64,000 nt of DNA from Mycolicibacterium sp. CR10. GTDB lineage: Bacteria > Actinomycetota > Actinomycetes > Mycobacteriales > Mycobacteriaceae. Shown in pieces: positions 44,069 through 56,779 of the stretch (position 1 is its first letter; each line of letters begins with the position of its first letter). The stretch is from NCBI RefSeq assembly GCF_005222675.1, contig NZ_STGE01000031.1, forward strand, positions 62,001 to 126,000, read 5' to 3'. The notes under the pieces are model-generated. The model saw only the letters and a list, made by a program, of their open reading frames with translations, was not told where the DNA came from and did not search any database. The translations under genes were made by a program, and so were the position numbers.

Positions 44069-44102
44069 GTCCTGTCTTACAGGACAAGCGTACTGTTAGG
44101 AT
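44069..44102 (+). promoter_or_regulatory. acn promoter with AcnR operator and upstream palindrome
   Basis: CAGGACaagcGTACTG (44080-44095) matches the AcnR consensus CAGNACnnncGTACTG reported for Corynebacterium glutamicum acn exactly. It lies just before a -10 box TAGGAT (44097-44102). Overlapping it is GTCCTGT-CTT-ACAGGAC (44069-44085), a perfect 7+3+7 inverted repeat. The leader to the GTG is about 47 nt. Confidence 0.8.
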
Positions 44103-44155
44103 CAGAACCGCCGCTGACACAGCCCGTCGCGGCGATTATCGAAGCGGGAGTTGAT

Positions 44156-46972
<2,817 letters not shown>

Positions 46973-46979
46973 CAGTGCG

Positions 46980-47543
46980 ATGCCACGGGTAACCGACGAT
47001 CATCTGGCGGCACGGCGCCGCCAGATCCTCGACGGTGCCCGGCGCTGCTTCGCCGAGCACGGCTACGACCGAGCCACGGTTCGGCGTCTCGAGCAGACGA
47101 TCGGGCTCTCGCGCGGCGCGATCTTCCACCATTTCCGTGACAAGGACACGCTGTTCTTCGAACTGGCGCGTGAAGACGCGGAGCGGATGGCGGACATCGC
47201 CACGCGTGAGGGCCTGATTCAGGTGATGCGTGAAATGCTGGCCGCGCCAGAACAGTTCGACTGGCTTGCAACCCGACTGGAGATCGCGCGAAAGCTGCGC
47301 AACGATCCCGCCTTCAGCCGGGGGTGGGCGGAGCGCTCGGCGGAGCTGTCGGCGGCGACCACAGAACGGCTGCGGCGTCAGAAGCAGGCGGGTCGGCTGC
47401 GCGGCGACGTGTCCGACGAGGTGCTGCGCACCTATTTGGAACTGGTGCTCGACGGCCTGGTGGCTCGGCTTGCATCGGGCGACGATCCAGAAAGGCTCAG
47501 CGCCGTGCTGGATCTCGTCGAGAAGTCGGTGCGCCAGCAGTGA
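46980..47543 (+). CDS. acnR: TetR-family repressor of aconitase, AcnR
   Basis: A 187-residue TetR regulator, counterpart of Rv1474c and of C. glutamicum AcnR. The HTH is RRQILDGARRCFAEHGYDRATVRRLEQTIGLSRGAIFHHFRDKDTLFFELA (residues 12-62). The ligand domain in AcnR binds citrate-Mg2+. The gene follows acn by 7 bp and the acn promoter carries an exact AcnR consensus site, so feedback regulation of acn-acnR is very likely. ATG start. It converges with a small HTH gene, 3 bp away. Confidence 0.93.
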   Translation: MPRVTDDHLAARRRQILDGARRCFAEHGYDRATVRRLEQTIGLSRGAIFHHFRDKDTLFFELAREDAERMADIATREGLIQVMREMLAAPEQFDWLATRLEIARKLRNDPAFSRGWAERSAELSAATTERLRRQKQAGRLRGDVSDEVLRTYLELVLDGLVARLASGDDPERLSAVLDLVEKSVRQQ

Positions 47544-47546
47544 GCC

Positions 47547-47735
47547 TCAGCGCCGACCGCGGTGGTTGGGCCCGCCTCGGCTGCGCATCGGGGTGCCGGA
47601 CTCTCGCAGCATGGTGTGGATGGAGCCATACGAGTGTCCGGTGTTCGCCACCAAGGTCCGGATGCTCGCTCCCCGCTCATACTGATTGCGGAGTTCACTG
47701 ATCAGCTCGTCTCGGGACTTGCTGTCCTTCTTCAT
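47547..47735 (-). CDS. Small HTH protein (Rv1473A-like)
   Basis: A 62-residue basic protein with one helix-turn-helix: DELISELRNQYERGASIRTLVANTGHSYGSIHTMLRESG, resembling resolvase/Homeodomain-like HTH DNA-binding units. The tail RSRGGPNHRGRR is strongly basic. It corresponds by position and length to Rv1473A, annotated a possible regulator. The ATG at 47735 has GGGAGG upstream. The long open frame upstream is not coding. Confidence 0.85.
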   Translation of the reverse strand: MKKDSKSRDELISELRNQYERGASIRTLVANTGHSYGSIHTMLRESGTPMRSRGGPNHRGRR

Positions 47736-47814
47736 CGAACGCCTCCCCGCGGTTGATTCCGATGGCATACCCAGCGAGGCAACCGTTGACACCGCAATCG
47801 GGAGATTTCGTGGG

Positions 47815-48180
47815 CTACGCGGGATCCGTCGGCTGATCGGGTGATTCGGAGGCTCCATCCGGGCCGGCGTCGGTGCGCTGCTCACGCCCCTCGTCCGGTC
47901 CGTCTTTGGCTTCAGGTTCAGGTTCGGGCTCGGGTTCGGGTTCGGCCAATATCGGAAGCTGCTCCGCCGACGACTCCCGCTCCACCTCGTCGGCATCGCC
48001 GCCGCTATTCGCCGCGTTCTCAGCCGTTTTCGTTGGCGCGCCGTCGTCACTGGGTGCGTCATCGTCCTCGACCGGCGGGTCGAGATACTCAGTAGGCGCC
48101 TCGATCTCCTCACGCGCCGGATCGCTCCGCGCGATCTGGCAGGACGCAAGGACTGGCCCGAACCCCTGCAGACGGGGCAT
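47815..48180 (-). CDS. Acidic Pro-Glu-rich ORF, 121 aa (uncertain)
   Basis: A possible low-complexity, strongly acidic protein: about one third of residues are Asp/Glu. It contains five consecutive Glu-Pro pairs (EPEPEPEPEPEA) near residue 80 and many Asp-Glu clusters. The start LASC at residues 11-14 resembles a lipobox, but the hydrophobic segment before it is too short for a lipoprotein signal. A TAAAAT motif abuts the ATG, which does not fit a clean leaderless start. Codon use is acceptable. It may be a real disordered protein or a chance ORF in the gap between the HTH and ABC-F genes. Confidence 0.4.
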   Translation of the reverse strand: MPRLQGFGPVLASCQIARSDPAREEIEAPTEYLDPPVEDDDAPSDDGAPTKTAENAANSGGDADEVERESSAEQLPILAEPEPEPEPEPEAKDGPDEGREQRTDAGPDGASESPDQPTDPA

Positions 48181-48234
48181 ATTTTAGCGAAGTGACCGAC
48201 GTCACTCAAGGACTGCGACGAGGGAGCGTGTCGC

Positions 48235-49872
<1,638 letters not shown>

Positions 49873-49888
49873 GCTCGCCTCTCCCTAC

Positions 49889-50719
49889 CTACTTGTCGTC
49901 AGTGAAGACCGCTGCCCGCTTCTCAGCGCGCGCTGCGACCGCTTCTTCGAAGTTGCCGGTGAGCAAACGAACATAAAGCTGTCCCAGACCCTCGGTCTGC
50001 ATGTGCCCTTCCAGGCTAGTGGCGTCCAGTCCACTCCACAGCGTGCGTTTGGTCAACTCGATACCCGGCCGCGAGAACGCCGCGATCCGTTCCGCCATCT
50101 CGAAGCAAACCTCCAGCAGATCATCACCCGGCACTGCGCGCGACACCAGCCCGATCCGCTCGGCCTCCTCAGCGGCCACGTCACGCCCCGTCAGCATCAG
50201 CTCGAAGGCCCGCGACGTACCGATGGCTCGCGGCAACAGAAAGGACAGTCCCAACTCGCTCGCGGTCAGCCCGTTGTTGATGCCCGCCGCGCGGAAGTAG
50301 GCATCGACCGACGCGACGCGGATATCGCAGGCGAGCGCCAGACAGAGCCCCCCGCCGATGGCAGCGCCGTTCACCGCCGCGATCACCGGTTGATGCATCT
50401 TCCGCAAAGACAGGATGACGTCGTCGAGCACTTCCATCGACCGTAGCGCGAAGGTCGGCCTTGTCAGACCGTCGACGTGGGGTACCGAACCAGCCGATTT
50501 GTGATCGGCCCCCGACGAGAATCCCCGGCCCGCACCGGTCAGCACGACCGCCCGTACCGAATTGTCGTAGGTCAGCTCGTCGAGGACCTTTTTCAGCGGC
50601 ACCATCACGTCGAAGGCCATCGAGTTCATCCGCTCGGGCCGGTTGAGCGTCACCAGCGCGACGTGCGGTCGCGGCCGCTCCACGACTACCAACGGTGCGG
50701 GCTGATCTTGGTCGGTCAC
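49889..50719 (-). CDS. echA12: Enoyl-CoA hydratase/isomerase EchA12
   Basis: A 276-residue crotonase-fold protein (counterpart of Rv1472) presumably hydrating or isomerising enoyl-CoA thioesters in fatty-acid oxidation. The oxyanion-hole strands are GAGRGFSSGADHKSAG (about 70) and NGAAIGGGLCLALACDIRVAS (about 118-137). In the second motif the catalytic Glu of crotonase positions is not clearly visible around ELGLSFLLPR, so specificity is open. It is 16 bp upstream of the ABC-F start. Confidence 0.9.
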   Translation of the reverse strand: MTDQDQPAPLVVVERPRPHVALVTLNRPERMNSMAFDVMVPLKKVLDELTYDNSVRAVVLTGAGRGFSSGADHKSAGSVPHVDGLTRPTFALRSMEVLDDVILSLRKMHQPVIAAVNGAAIGGGLCLALACDIRVASVDAYFRAAGINNGLTASELGLSFLLPRAIGTSRAFELMLTGRDVAAEEAERIGLVSRAVPGDDLLEVCFEMAERIAAFSRPGIELTKRTLWSGLDATSLEGHMQTEGLGQLYVRLLTGNFEEAVAARAEKRAAVFTDDK

Positions 50720-50750
50720 GCCTGCACGGTATCGGGCGGCTGGTGGTGCC

Positions 50751-51125
50751 CTACGGCTGGCCGGGGGCCTCGCCGTCGTCGTGGGCGGCTATCGCGGCGT
50801 CCACGTCGAACTCCTTGACCTTCTGCACCAGTTCCTCCAGCTGCGCCGGCGGGAGGGCTCCGGCCTGGTTGAACACCAGCTTGCCCTTCTTGAAGGCCAT
50901 CAGTGTCGGGATGGAGCGGATGTCGGCGGCAGCGGCCAGCTGCTGCTCGGCCTCGGTGTCGACTTTCGCGTACACAACCTCGGGGTTCTTCTCCGAGGAC
51001 GCGGCGAAGGTCGGGGCGAACGCCTTACACGGCCCGCACCACGACGCCCAGAAATCGACCAGCACGATGTCGTTGTCGTTAATGGTGTCGTTGAACTGTT
51101 CGGCGGTGATGTCACGAGTAGCCAT
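50751..51125 (-). CDS. trxA: Thioredoxin (Rv1471-like)
   Basis: A 124-residue thioredoxin with the redox motif WASWCGPCKAF at about residues 28-38, buried Asp and the cis-Pro in IRSIPTLMAFK. It corresponds to Rv1471, called trxB1 in M. tuberculosis. The C-terminal tail EFDVDAAIAAHDDGEAPGQP is an acidic extension. ATG at 51125. It is followed by echA12 31 bp downstream; whether they form one transcript is unclear. No thioredoxin reductase lies nearby. Confidence 0.95.
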   Translation of the reverse strand: MATRDITAEQFNDTINDNDIVLVDFWASWCGPCKAFAPTFAASSEKNPEVVYAKVDTEAEQQLAAAADIRSIPTLMAFKKGKLVFNQAGALPPAQLEELVQKVKEFDVDAAIAAHDDGEAPGQP

Positions 51126-51211
51126 GAGGGTGTCAACGTCCCGTGGCGCGGTCGTGTTCCCAGCTGGGGGTGAGGACCGTGACCACCGACTGATTGTGCG
51201 ATCCGGCGCCC

Positions 51212-51928
51212 TCAGCGGTACTCGGGATTGGCGAAGTCGTAGCGGCAGCCCGCATCCCAGCCCGACCGGATGTTGCCGTAGGCGGGCACGCCGCCTGCCG
51301 ACTTCAGCATGCGGGCCAGGTGCATCAGGTTCCACGTCATGAACGTGGTGTTGCGATTGGTGAAGTCGTTCTCGGGACCACCCGACCCGGGATCCAGGTA
51401 CGACGGTCCCGGACCTGCCTCGCCGATCCATCCGGCGTCAGCCTGGGGCGGGATCGTGTACCCGATGTGCTGAAGCGTGTACAGCACGTTCTGGGCGCAG
51501 TGCTTGACGCCGTCTTCGTTGCCGGTGATCAGGCAGCCGCCGACCCGGCCGTAGTACAGATACTGCCCGGCGTCGTTGAGCAGGTGGGAGCCGCCGTAAA
51601 GCCGTTCATGCACCTTCTTCATCACCGAACTGTTGTCGCCCAGCCAGATCGGGCCGGCAAGGACCAGGATGTCGGCGGCAAGAACCTTGTCGAAGATCTC
51701 CGGCCAGTCATCGGTGGCCCAGCCGTGCTCACGCATGTCCGGCCACACCCCGGTGGCGATGTCGTGATCGACGGCGCGCACGGAGTCGACGGCAATGCCG
51801 TGCTTGTCCATGATGGCCGCACTGATACCGATGAGGCCGTCGGTGTGGCTCGGCTCCGGAGAACGCTTCAACGTGCAGTTGATGAACAGGGCCCGCAGGC
51901 CGGTGAAGTCGAGGTCGCTGGTGTCCAT
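51212..51928 (-). CDS. Flavodoxin-fold NAD(P)H-dependent oxidoreductase
   Basis: A 238-residue protein of the FMN-reductase/WrbA-like flavodoxin superfamily. The N-terminal FMN-phosphate loop is ALFINCTLKRSPEPSHTDGL, and ILVLAGPIWLGDNSSVMKKVHERL plus GGCLITGNEDGVKHCAQNVLYTL form the flavin-binding strands. The physiological substrate is unknown. ATG start. It is divergent from the HAD gene, and a C-terminal stretch of about 70 residues (DAGWIGEAGPGPSYLDPGSGG) is glycine-rich. Confidence 0.88.
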   Translation of the reverse strand: MDTSDLDFTGLRALFINCTLKRSPEPSHTDGLIGISAAIMDKHGIAVDSVRAVDHDIATGVWPDMREHGWATDDWPEIFDKVLAADILVLAGPIWLGDNSSVMKKVHERLYGGSHLLNDAGQYLYYGRVGGCLITGNEDGVKHCAQNVLYTLQHIGYTIPPQADAGWIGEAGPGPSYLDPGSGGPENDFTNRNTTFMTWNLMHLARMLKSAGGVPAYGNIRSGWDAGCRYDFANPEYR

Positions 51929-52018
51929 GGAAAGATTGTGGCCGCCTCGGGGGCGGGCGTTACGGGTCCTGCCGAATTCGGTACAGCGGGCATCCCGGAA
52001 ACCGCCACACTGGATGTC

Positions 52019-52729
52019 GTGATCGTGCCCTTGGACAACAGGCCCTCGGTCCTGGTCTTCGACGTGAACGAGACGCTCATCGACATCGAGTCGCTGGAAC
52101 CGATTTTCGAGCGAATGTTCGGCGATCGCCGGGCACTGCGTGAGTGGTTCGGCCAGCTGGTCATGTACTCGATGACGACCACGCTGTCCGGTGCCTACGT
52201 GGACTTCTTCACGCTCGGGCAGGCGGTTCTACAGATGACGGCCGACGTGCACGGGGTGCGGATCACCGACGGGGACCTCACCGCGCTGGCGACCGGGATG
52301 CGCAGCATGCCCGCCCACCCCGACGTCGCCGACGGTGTGGCGGCGCTCAGCGCGCAGGGCTATCGCCTAGTCACCCTGACCAATTCACCGCCCGTCGCCG
52401 GAGTCCCGACGCCGCTGGAAAACGCGGGCATCGCGCACCACTTCGAGAGACAGTTCAGCGTCGACACCTGGCGGGCGTTCAAGCCGGCCCGCCGGCTCTA
52501 CACCGGCGTCGCAGACGAACTCGGCGTAGCGCCATCTGCGTGCATGCTGGTTGCCGCACACGTGTGGGACACCATCGGCGCTCAGGCCGCCGGAATGCAC
52601 GGTGCCCTGATCACCCGGCGGGGAAACGCCCCGCTGCACGCCGAGGGGTTGCCGCATCCGACGGTCGTCGCCTCCGATATCGGAGATCTCGCCGAGCGAC
52701 TGTCAGACGGTGAAGCCCAGAGCCCGTAG
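52019..52729 (+). CDS. HAD-family haloacid dehalogenase type II
   Basis: A 236-residue HAD hydrolase. Motif I VLVFDVNETLIDIESLEP holds the nucleophilic Asp near residue 14, motif II Thr/Ser is in RLVTLTNSPPVAG, the Lys is in AFKPARRLY, and motif IV is VAAHVWDTIGAQAAGM. The order fits the type II L-2-haloacid dehalogenase branch, but many members are general phosphatases or unknown. The start is either the GTG at 52019 or one at 52025; sequence before it is not conserved. The 3' end overlaps sufT by 27 bp on the opposite strand. Confidence 0.87.
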   Translation: MIVPLDNRPSVLVFDVNETLIDIESLEPIFERMFGDRRALREWFGQLVMYSMTTTLSGAYVDFFTLGQAVLQMTADVHGVRITDGDLTALATGMRSMPAHPDVADGVAALSAQGYRLVTLTNSPPVAGVPTPLENAGIAHHFERQFSVDTWRAFKPARRLYTGVADELGVAPSACMLVAAHVWDTIGAQAAGMHGALITRRGNAPLHAEGLPHPTVVASDIGDLAERLSDGEAQSP

Positions 52730-53077
52730 CTGTTCCCGGCCGTCGTCGGTGATCTTGTCGGGGCCCCACGGCGGATTCCACACCCAGTTGATCTTGATGT
52801 CGTTCACCAGGCTGGCGCCCACGAGGGCGCTGCGCGTCTGATCCTCGATGACGTCGGTGAGCGGGCACGCCGCCGAGGTGAGGGTCATGTCGATGAGCGC
52901 CACCTGACCGGCGTCCCCCTCCTCGACACCGACCCCGTAGACGAGACCCAAATCAACGACGTTGATCCCCAGCTCCGGATCGACGACGTCACGCATTGCC
53001 TCCTCGATATCGGCGAGCAGTTCGTTGTCTGGCTCCACCGATCCCCCGCTCGTGCCCGCAGGCGCCGTATCACTCAT
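52703..53077 (-). CDS. sufT: SufT-like Fe-S assembly protein (DUF59/MIP18 family)
   Basis: A 124-residue MIP18/DUF59 protein, counterpart of Rv1466. The fold core is IEEAMRDVVDPELGINVVDLGLVYGV and the conserved Cys is in TLTSAACPLTDVIEDQ, with the late NWVWNPPWGPDKI. SufT helps maturation of Fe-S proteins under high demand. The ATG overlaps the sufU stop by one base (TGATG), ending the suf operon. Its 3' end overlaps the HAD gene. Confidence 0.93.
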   Translation of the reverse strand: MSDTAPAGTSGGSVEPDNELLADIEEAMRDVVDPELGINVVDLGLVYGVGVEEGDAGQVALIDMTLTSAACPLTDVIEDQTRSALVGASLVNDIKINWVWNPPWGPDKITDDGREQLRALGFTV

Positions 53078-53544
53078 CAGTTCTCCTCTGGACTATCCGA
53101 CGTGTGGGCTTCTGCCAGCGCGGCTTTGAACGCTGTCCAGCCCAGTAACGCACACTTGACCCTCGCGGGGTATTTCGAGACACCGGCGAACGCAATACCG
53201 TCGCCGAGCACATCCTCATCGCCTTCGATCCTGCCGCGGGACGACACCATCTCCGAGAATGCCGCAACCGTCTTGAGTGCATCGCCGACGCTCTGCCCGA
53301 TCACCTGATCGGTCAGCACCGACGTCGACGCCTGGCTGATCGAGCAGCCCTGCCCGTCGTACGAGATGTCGGTGACCGTCTCCCCGTCTTCGGACAACGC
53401 CACCCGCAGCGTGACCTCGTCCCCGCATGTGGGATTGACGTGGTGCACCTCTGCGCCGAAAGGGTCCCGCAGACCGCGGTGGTGCGGATGCTTGTAGTGG
53501 TCCAGGATCACTTCCTGGTAGATCTGCTCGAGCCGCACTGTCAA
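53077..53544 (-). CDS. sufU: Fe-S scaffold/sulfur-transfer protein SufU
   Basis: A 155-residue IscU-like zinc-dependent sulfurtransferase that accepts persulfide sulfur from SufS. The three conserved cysteines are in NPTCGDEVTLRV (about 40), DGQGCSISQASTSV (about 66) and VKCALLGW (about 130), with Asp42-type position in the GDE context. The 18-residue insertion between the second and third Cys typical of SufU is present. It starts within the sufS stop region and overlaps sufT by one base. Confidence 0.94.
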   Translation of the reverse strand: MTVRLEQIYQEVILDHYKHPHHRGLRDPFGAEVHHVNPTCGDEVTLRVALSEDGETVTDISYDGQGCSISQASTSVLTDQVIGQSVGDALKTVAAFSEMVSSRGRIEGDEDVLGDGIAFAGVSKYPARVKCALLGWTAFKAALAEAHTSDSPEEN

Positions 53545-54806
53545 TCGCTACCGAAGAACTTCACGGCCCGGCGCACCCCGGCCACGAGCCGATCCACCTC
53601 GTCGAGCGTGTTGTACACCGCGAAGGACGCTCGCGCCGTCGCAGCAATGCCGAATCGGCGGTGCAACGGCCATGCGCAGTGGTGGCCGACACGCACCGCG
53701 ACCCCGTCGTCGTCGAGCACCTGGCCGACATCGTGCGCGTGCACACCGTCGACGACGAACGACACCGGCGAACCGCGATGCTCCATGGATGTCGGGCCGA
53801 TGATGCGGACGCCGTCGATGCCCGACACGCCGTCCAGCGCCGCGGCGACCAGCTCGGCCTCGTGCTCCTCGACCGCGGTCATGCCGATGTCCTGCAGGTA
53901 CCGGGCGGCCGCGCCGAGGCCGACCACCTGTGACGTCATCGGGGTGCCCGCCTCGAACCTTTGCGGAGCCGGGGCGTAGGTGGTGGCCTCCATGGTGACG
54001 GTCTCGATCATCGAGCCGCCGGTCAGGAACGGCGGCAGCGCGTTGAGCAGCTCGCGGCGGCCGTACAGCACCCCGATCCCGGTGGGGCCCAGCATCTTAT
54101 GGCCGGAGAACGCGGCGAAGTCGACATCGAGCGCGTGGAAGTCAACCGGTTGGTGCGGCACCGACTGGCAGGCGTCCAGCAGGGTCAGCGCGCCGACCGC
54201 CCTGGCCCGCTCGACCAGTTCGGCAACCGGCGCCAAGGCGCCGGTGACATTCGAATGATGGCTGAAAGCAACGAGTTTCACCCGCTCGTCGAGATCGAGC
54301 GAATCGAGATCGATCCGTCCGTCATCGTCCAAGCCATACCAGCGCAACTCCGCACCCGTCCGCCGGCACAGCTCCTGCCATGGGATCAGGTTCGCGTGGT
54401 GCTCCAGTTCGGTCGTGACGATCACGTCTCCGGGACCAATCGCGCGGTCGAACCGGTCGTCGCCCACGGTGTAGGACACCAGGTTGATGGCTTCGGTGGC
54501 GTTCTTGGTGAACACCAGCTCGTCGGGATCGGCACCCACGAACGCCGCCACATCGGCGCGGCCCTGTTCGTAGGCGTCGGTGGACTCCTCCATCAACTGA
54601 TGTGCGCCGCGGTGCACAGCCCCGTTGGATGTGACGAGGAACTCGCGTTCGGCGTCGAGCACCTGCACGGGCCGTTGTGACGTCGCCCCGGAGTCCAGAT
54701 AAGCCAGCTGACAACCGCCGCGCATCACCCGGTTCAGGATGGGAAAGTCAGCCCGGATTCGGGCGATTCCCTCCAGATCGAGTGTGCGACCGACGGTCGT
54801 CGTCAT
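53541..54806 (-). CDS. sufS: Cysteine desulfurase SufS
   Basis: A 421-residue PLP-dependent group-II desulfurase (csd, Rv1464) that provides sulfur for cluster assembly. The PLP Lys is in FAAFSGHKMLGPTGIGVLYG (about 235) and the persulfide Cys is in VRVGHHCAWPLHRRFG (about 370). The N-terminus has LDSGATSQRPVQVLDAE. ATG start. It overlaps sufU by 4 bp and follows sufC by 15 bp. Confidence 0.96.
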   Translation of the reverse strand: MTTTVGRTLDLEGIARIRADFPILNRVMRGGCQLAYLDSGATSQRPVQVLDAEREFLVTSNGAVHRGAHQLMEESTDAYEQGRADVAAFVGADPDELVFTKNATEAINLVSYTVGDDRFDRAIGPGDVIVTTELEHHANLIPWQELCRRTGAELRWYGLDDDGRIDLDSLDLDERVKLVAFSHHSNVTGALAPVAELVERARAVGALTLLDACQSVPHQPVDFHALDVDFAAFSGHKMLGPTGIGVLYGRRELLNALPPFLTGGSMIETVTMEATTYAPAPQRFEAGTPMTSQVVGLGAAARYLQDIGMTAVEEHEAELVAAALDGVSGIDGVRIIGPTSMEHRGSPVSFVVDGVHAHDVGQVLDDDGVAVRVGHHCAWPLHRRFGIAATARASFAVYNTLDEVDRLVAGVRRAVKFFGSD

Positions 54807-54821
54807 GTCCGGCTCCTTGTC

Positions 54822-55592
54822 CTAAGAGGTCGATGCGGCCTGCGTGAAGCGCTCGTAGCCGTTCTCCTCGAGTTCGTCGGCCAGCTCGGGACCACCGGAC
54901 TCGATGATCCGGCCGTCGAAGAACACGTGCACGAACTGCGGCTGGATGTAGCGCAGGATGCGGGTGTAGTGCGTGATCAGAAGAATGCCACCGTGCTCGG
55001 TCTCGGCGTAGCGGTTGACGCCCTCGCTGACGACCCGCAGCGCGTCGACGTCGAGCCCCGAGTCGGTCTCGTCGAGGATCGCGATCTTCGGCTTGAGCAG
55101 TCCCAGCTGCAGGATCTCGTGGCGCTTCTTCTCACCGCCGGAGAAGCCCTCGTTGACACTGCGCTCGCTGAAGGCCGGGTCGATGTCGAGGTCGCTCATC
55201 GCGGCCTTGACCTCCTTGACCCAGTGCCTCAGCTTGGGCGCCTCGCCACGGACCGCGGTCGCGGCGGTGCGCAGGAAGTTCGACATCGACACGCCGGGTA
55301 CCTCAATGGGGTACTGCATGGCCAGGAACAAGCCTGCCCGGGCGCGCTCGTCGATCGTCATCTCCAGGACGTCTGCGCCGTCGAGCGTGATCGAGCCCGA
55401 CGTCACGGTGTACTTGGGATGGCCGGCGATGGCATAGGACAACGTGGACTTGCCGGATCCGTTGGGCCCCATCACCGCGTGGGTCTCCCCCGACTTCACG
55501 GTGAGGTTGACACCCTTGAGGATCGGGATGTCGGTCCCGTCCTCTTTGGACACGACGCTGACGTGGAGGTCCTTGACTTCAAGTGTGGTCAT
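54822..55592 (-). CDS. sufC: Suf ATPase SufC
   Basis: A 256-residue ABC-type ATPase that drives the SufBCD scaffold. Walker A is MGPNGSGKSTLSYAI (about 36), the signature is GFSGGEKKRHEILQ and Walker B is IAILDETDSGLD, with the switch His in LLITHYTR. No membrane domain. The start ATG overlaps the sufD stop by 4 bp. Confidence 0.97.
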   Translation of the reverse strand: MTTLEVKDLHVSVVSKEDGTDIPILKGVNLTVKSGETHAVMGPNGSGKSTLSYAIAGHPKYTVTSGSITLDGADVLEMTIDERARAGLFLAMQYPIEVPGVSMSNFLRTAATAVRGEAPKLRHWVKEVKAAMSDLDIDPAFSERSVNEGFSGGEKKRHEILQLGLLKPKIAILDETDSGLDVDALRVVSEGVNRYAETEHGGILLITHYTRILRYIQPQFVHVFFDGRIIESGGPELADELEENGYERFTQAASTS

Positions 55593-56779
55593 TCGTTGGC
55601 TGCTTTCGATTCCGTGATCGCTAGTTCTCGTTCGATGGCTTCGGTCAGGCGCTCGCGCACGGCGGGTACGGCGATCTTGGCGATGATCTCGCCGAAGAAG
55701 CCGCGTACCACCAGTCGGCGGGCCTGGTCCTCGGGGATGCCGCGGGTGCGCAGATAGAACAGCTGCTCGTCGTCGAAACGCCCGGTGGCACTCGCGTGTC
55801 CGGCGCCGACGATCTCGCCCGTCTCGATCTCCAGGTTGGGCACCGAGTCGGCGCGGGCGCCGTCGGTGAGTACCAGGTTGCGGTTCGCCTCGTAGGTGTC
55901 GGTGCCCGTCGCCTCAGCGCGGATCAGCACGTCACCGATCCACACGGTGTGCGCGTCGGGCTTGTCCGAGTCCGGATCCCCCTGGAGCGCGCCCTTGTAC
56001 AGCACGTCCGACTTGCAGTTCGGCTGCGCGTGGTCGACCAGAAGGCGGGATTCGAAGTGCTGGCCGTCGTCGGCGAAATAGGTGCCGAGCAGCTTGGCAT
56101 CACCGCCGGGTCCGGTGAACCGCACCGTTGCCGTGGTGCGCACCACTTCACCGCCGAGCGTCACGTTGACGTGTCCGAGGACAGCGTCCTTACCCAACTG
56201 AGCGTGATGGGCGCTGACGTGCACCATGTCGTCGGCCCAGTCGGCGATCCAGATGACACCGAGCCCGGCCGCGTCACCGACGATGATCTCGACGTTGTCG
56301 GCGTAGGTTCCGCTGCCGCGCAGGTCGACCACGACGATCGCCCGGGCCAGTTCCTCGACGCGGATCTGCAGATGCCCGTAGGCCACGGCGCCTTCGCCTG
56401 GCCCGTCGATCGTGATCTCGATGGGTTCGGCCAGCTCGGTGCCACGCGCCACCGTCACCACGGTCGCGGTGTCGAACGCCGAGAACGCCTGCGCCGCAAC
56501 GCGGTCGGCGGGGACACCGGCCTTGCCGAGGCGCGCATCGTCGCGGCGCACGGTTTCCACGGTGACGCCGGGACCCTCCGCAACCGCGATGCGCGCGTGA
56601 CCGGTCGCGGGCGCAGAGCCGTCGTGCAGGCCACGCAGTCGCTTCAGCGGGGTAAACCGCCATAGTTCGTCACGACCGCCGGGTACCTCGAAGGCATTGA
56701 CATCGAACGAAGAGAAAAGCTCGCCTTTGTTCTTGATGATCCCTTCGACCGCTTCGGTCAGATTCTGGGGAACACTCAC
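55589..56779 (-). CDS. sufD: Fe-S assembly scaffold component SufD
   Basis: A 396-residue beta-helix protein forming the SufBC2D complex with SufB and SufC. Recognisable parts are the N-terminal ELWRFTPLKRLRGL, the central strands VNVTLGGEVVRTTATVRF and GTYFADDGQHFESRLLVDHAQPNCKSD (invariant His and Cys-containing segment), and the C-terminal ATGRFDDEQLFYLRTRGIPEDQARRLVVRGFFGEI. GTG start at 56779 shares one base with the sufB stop. The longer upstream open frame overlaps sufB and is not used. Confidence 0.95.
   Translation of the reverse strand: MSVPQNLTEAVEGIIKNKGELFSSFDVNAFEVPGGRDELWRFTPLKRLRGLHDGSAPATGHARIAVAEGPGVTVETVRRDDARLGKAGVPADRVAAQAFSAFDTATVVTVARGTELAEPIEITIDGPGEGAVAYGHLQIRVEELARAIVVVDLRGSGTYADNVEIIVGDAAGLGVIWIADWADDMVHVSAHHAQLGKDAVLGHVNVTLGGEVVRTTATVRFTGPGGDAKLLGTYFADDGQHFESRLLVDHAQPNCKSDVLYKGALQGDPDSDKPDAHTVWIGDVLIRAEATGTDTYEANRNLVLTDGARADSVPNLEIETGEIVGAGHASATGRFDDEQLFYLRTRGIPEDQARRLVVRGFFGEIIAKIAVPAVRERLTEAIERELAITESKAANE

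Noticed and set aside
51194..52018. Upstream extension of the HAD protein through the flavodoxin-like gene
   Set aside because: The frame is open, but sequence before about 52019 is antisense to the reductase and not conserved; the HAD fold starts at VLVFDVNETL.
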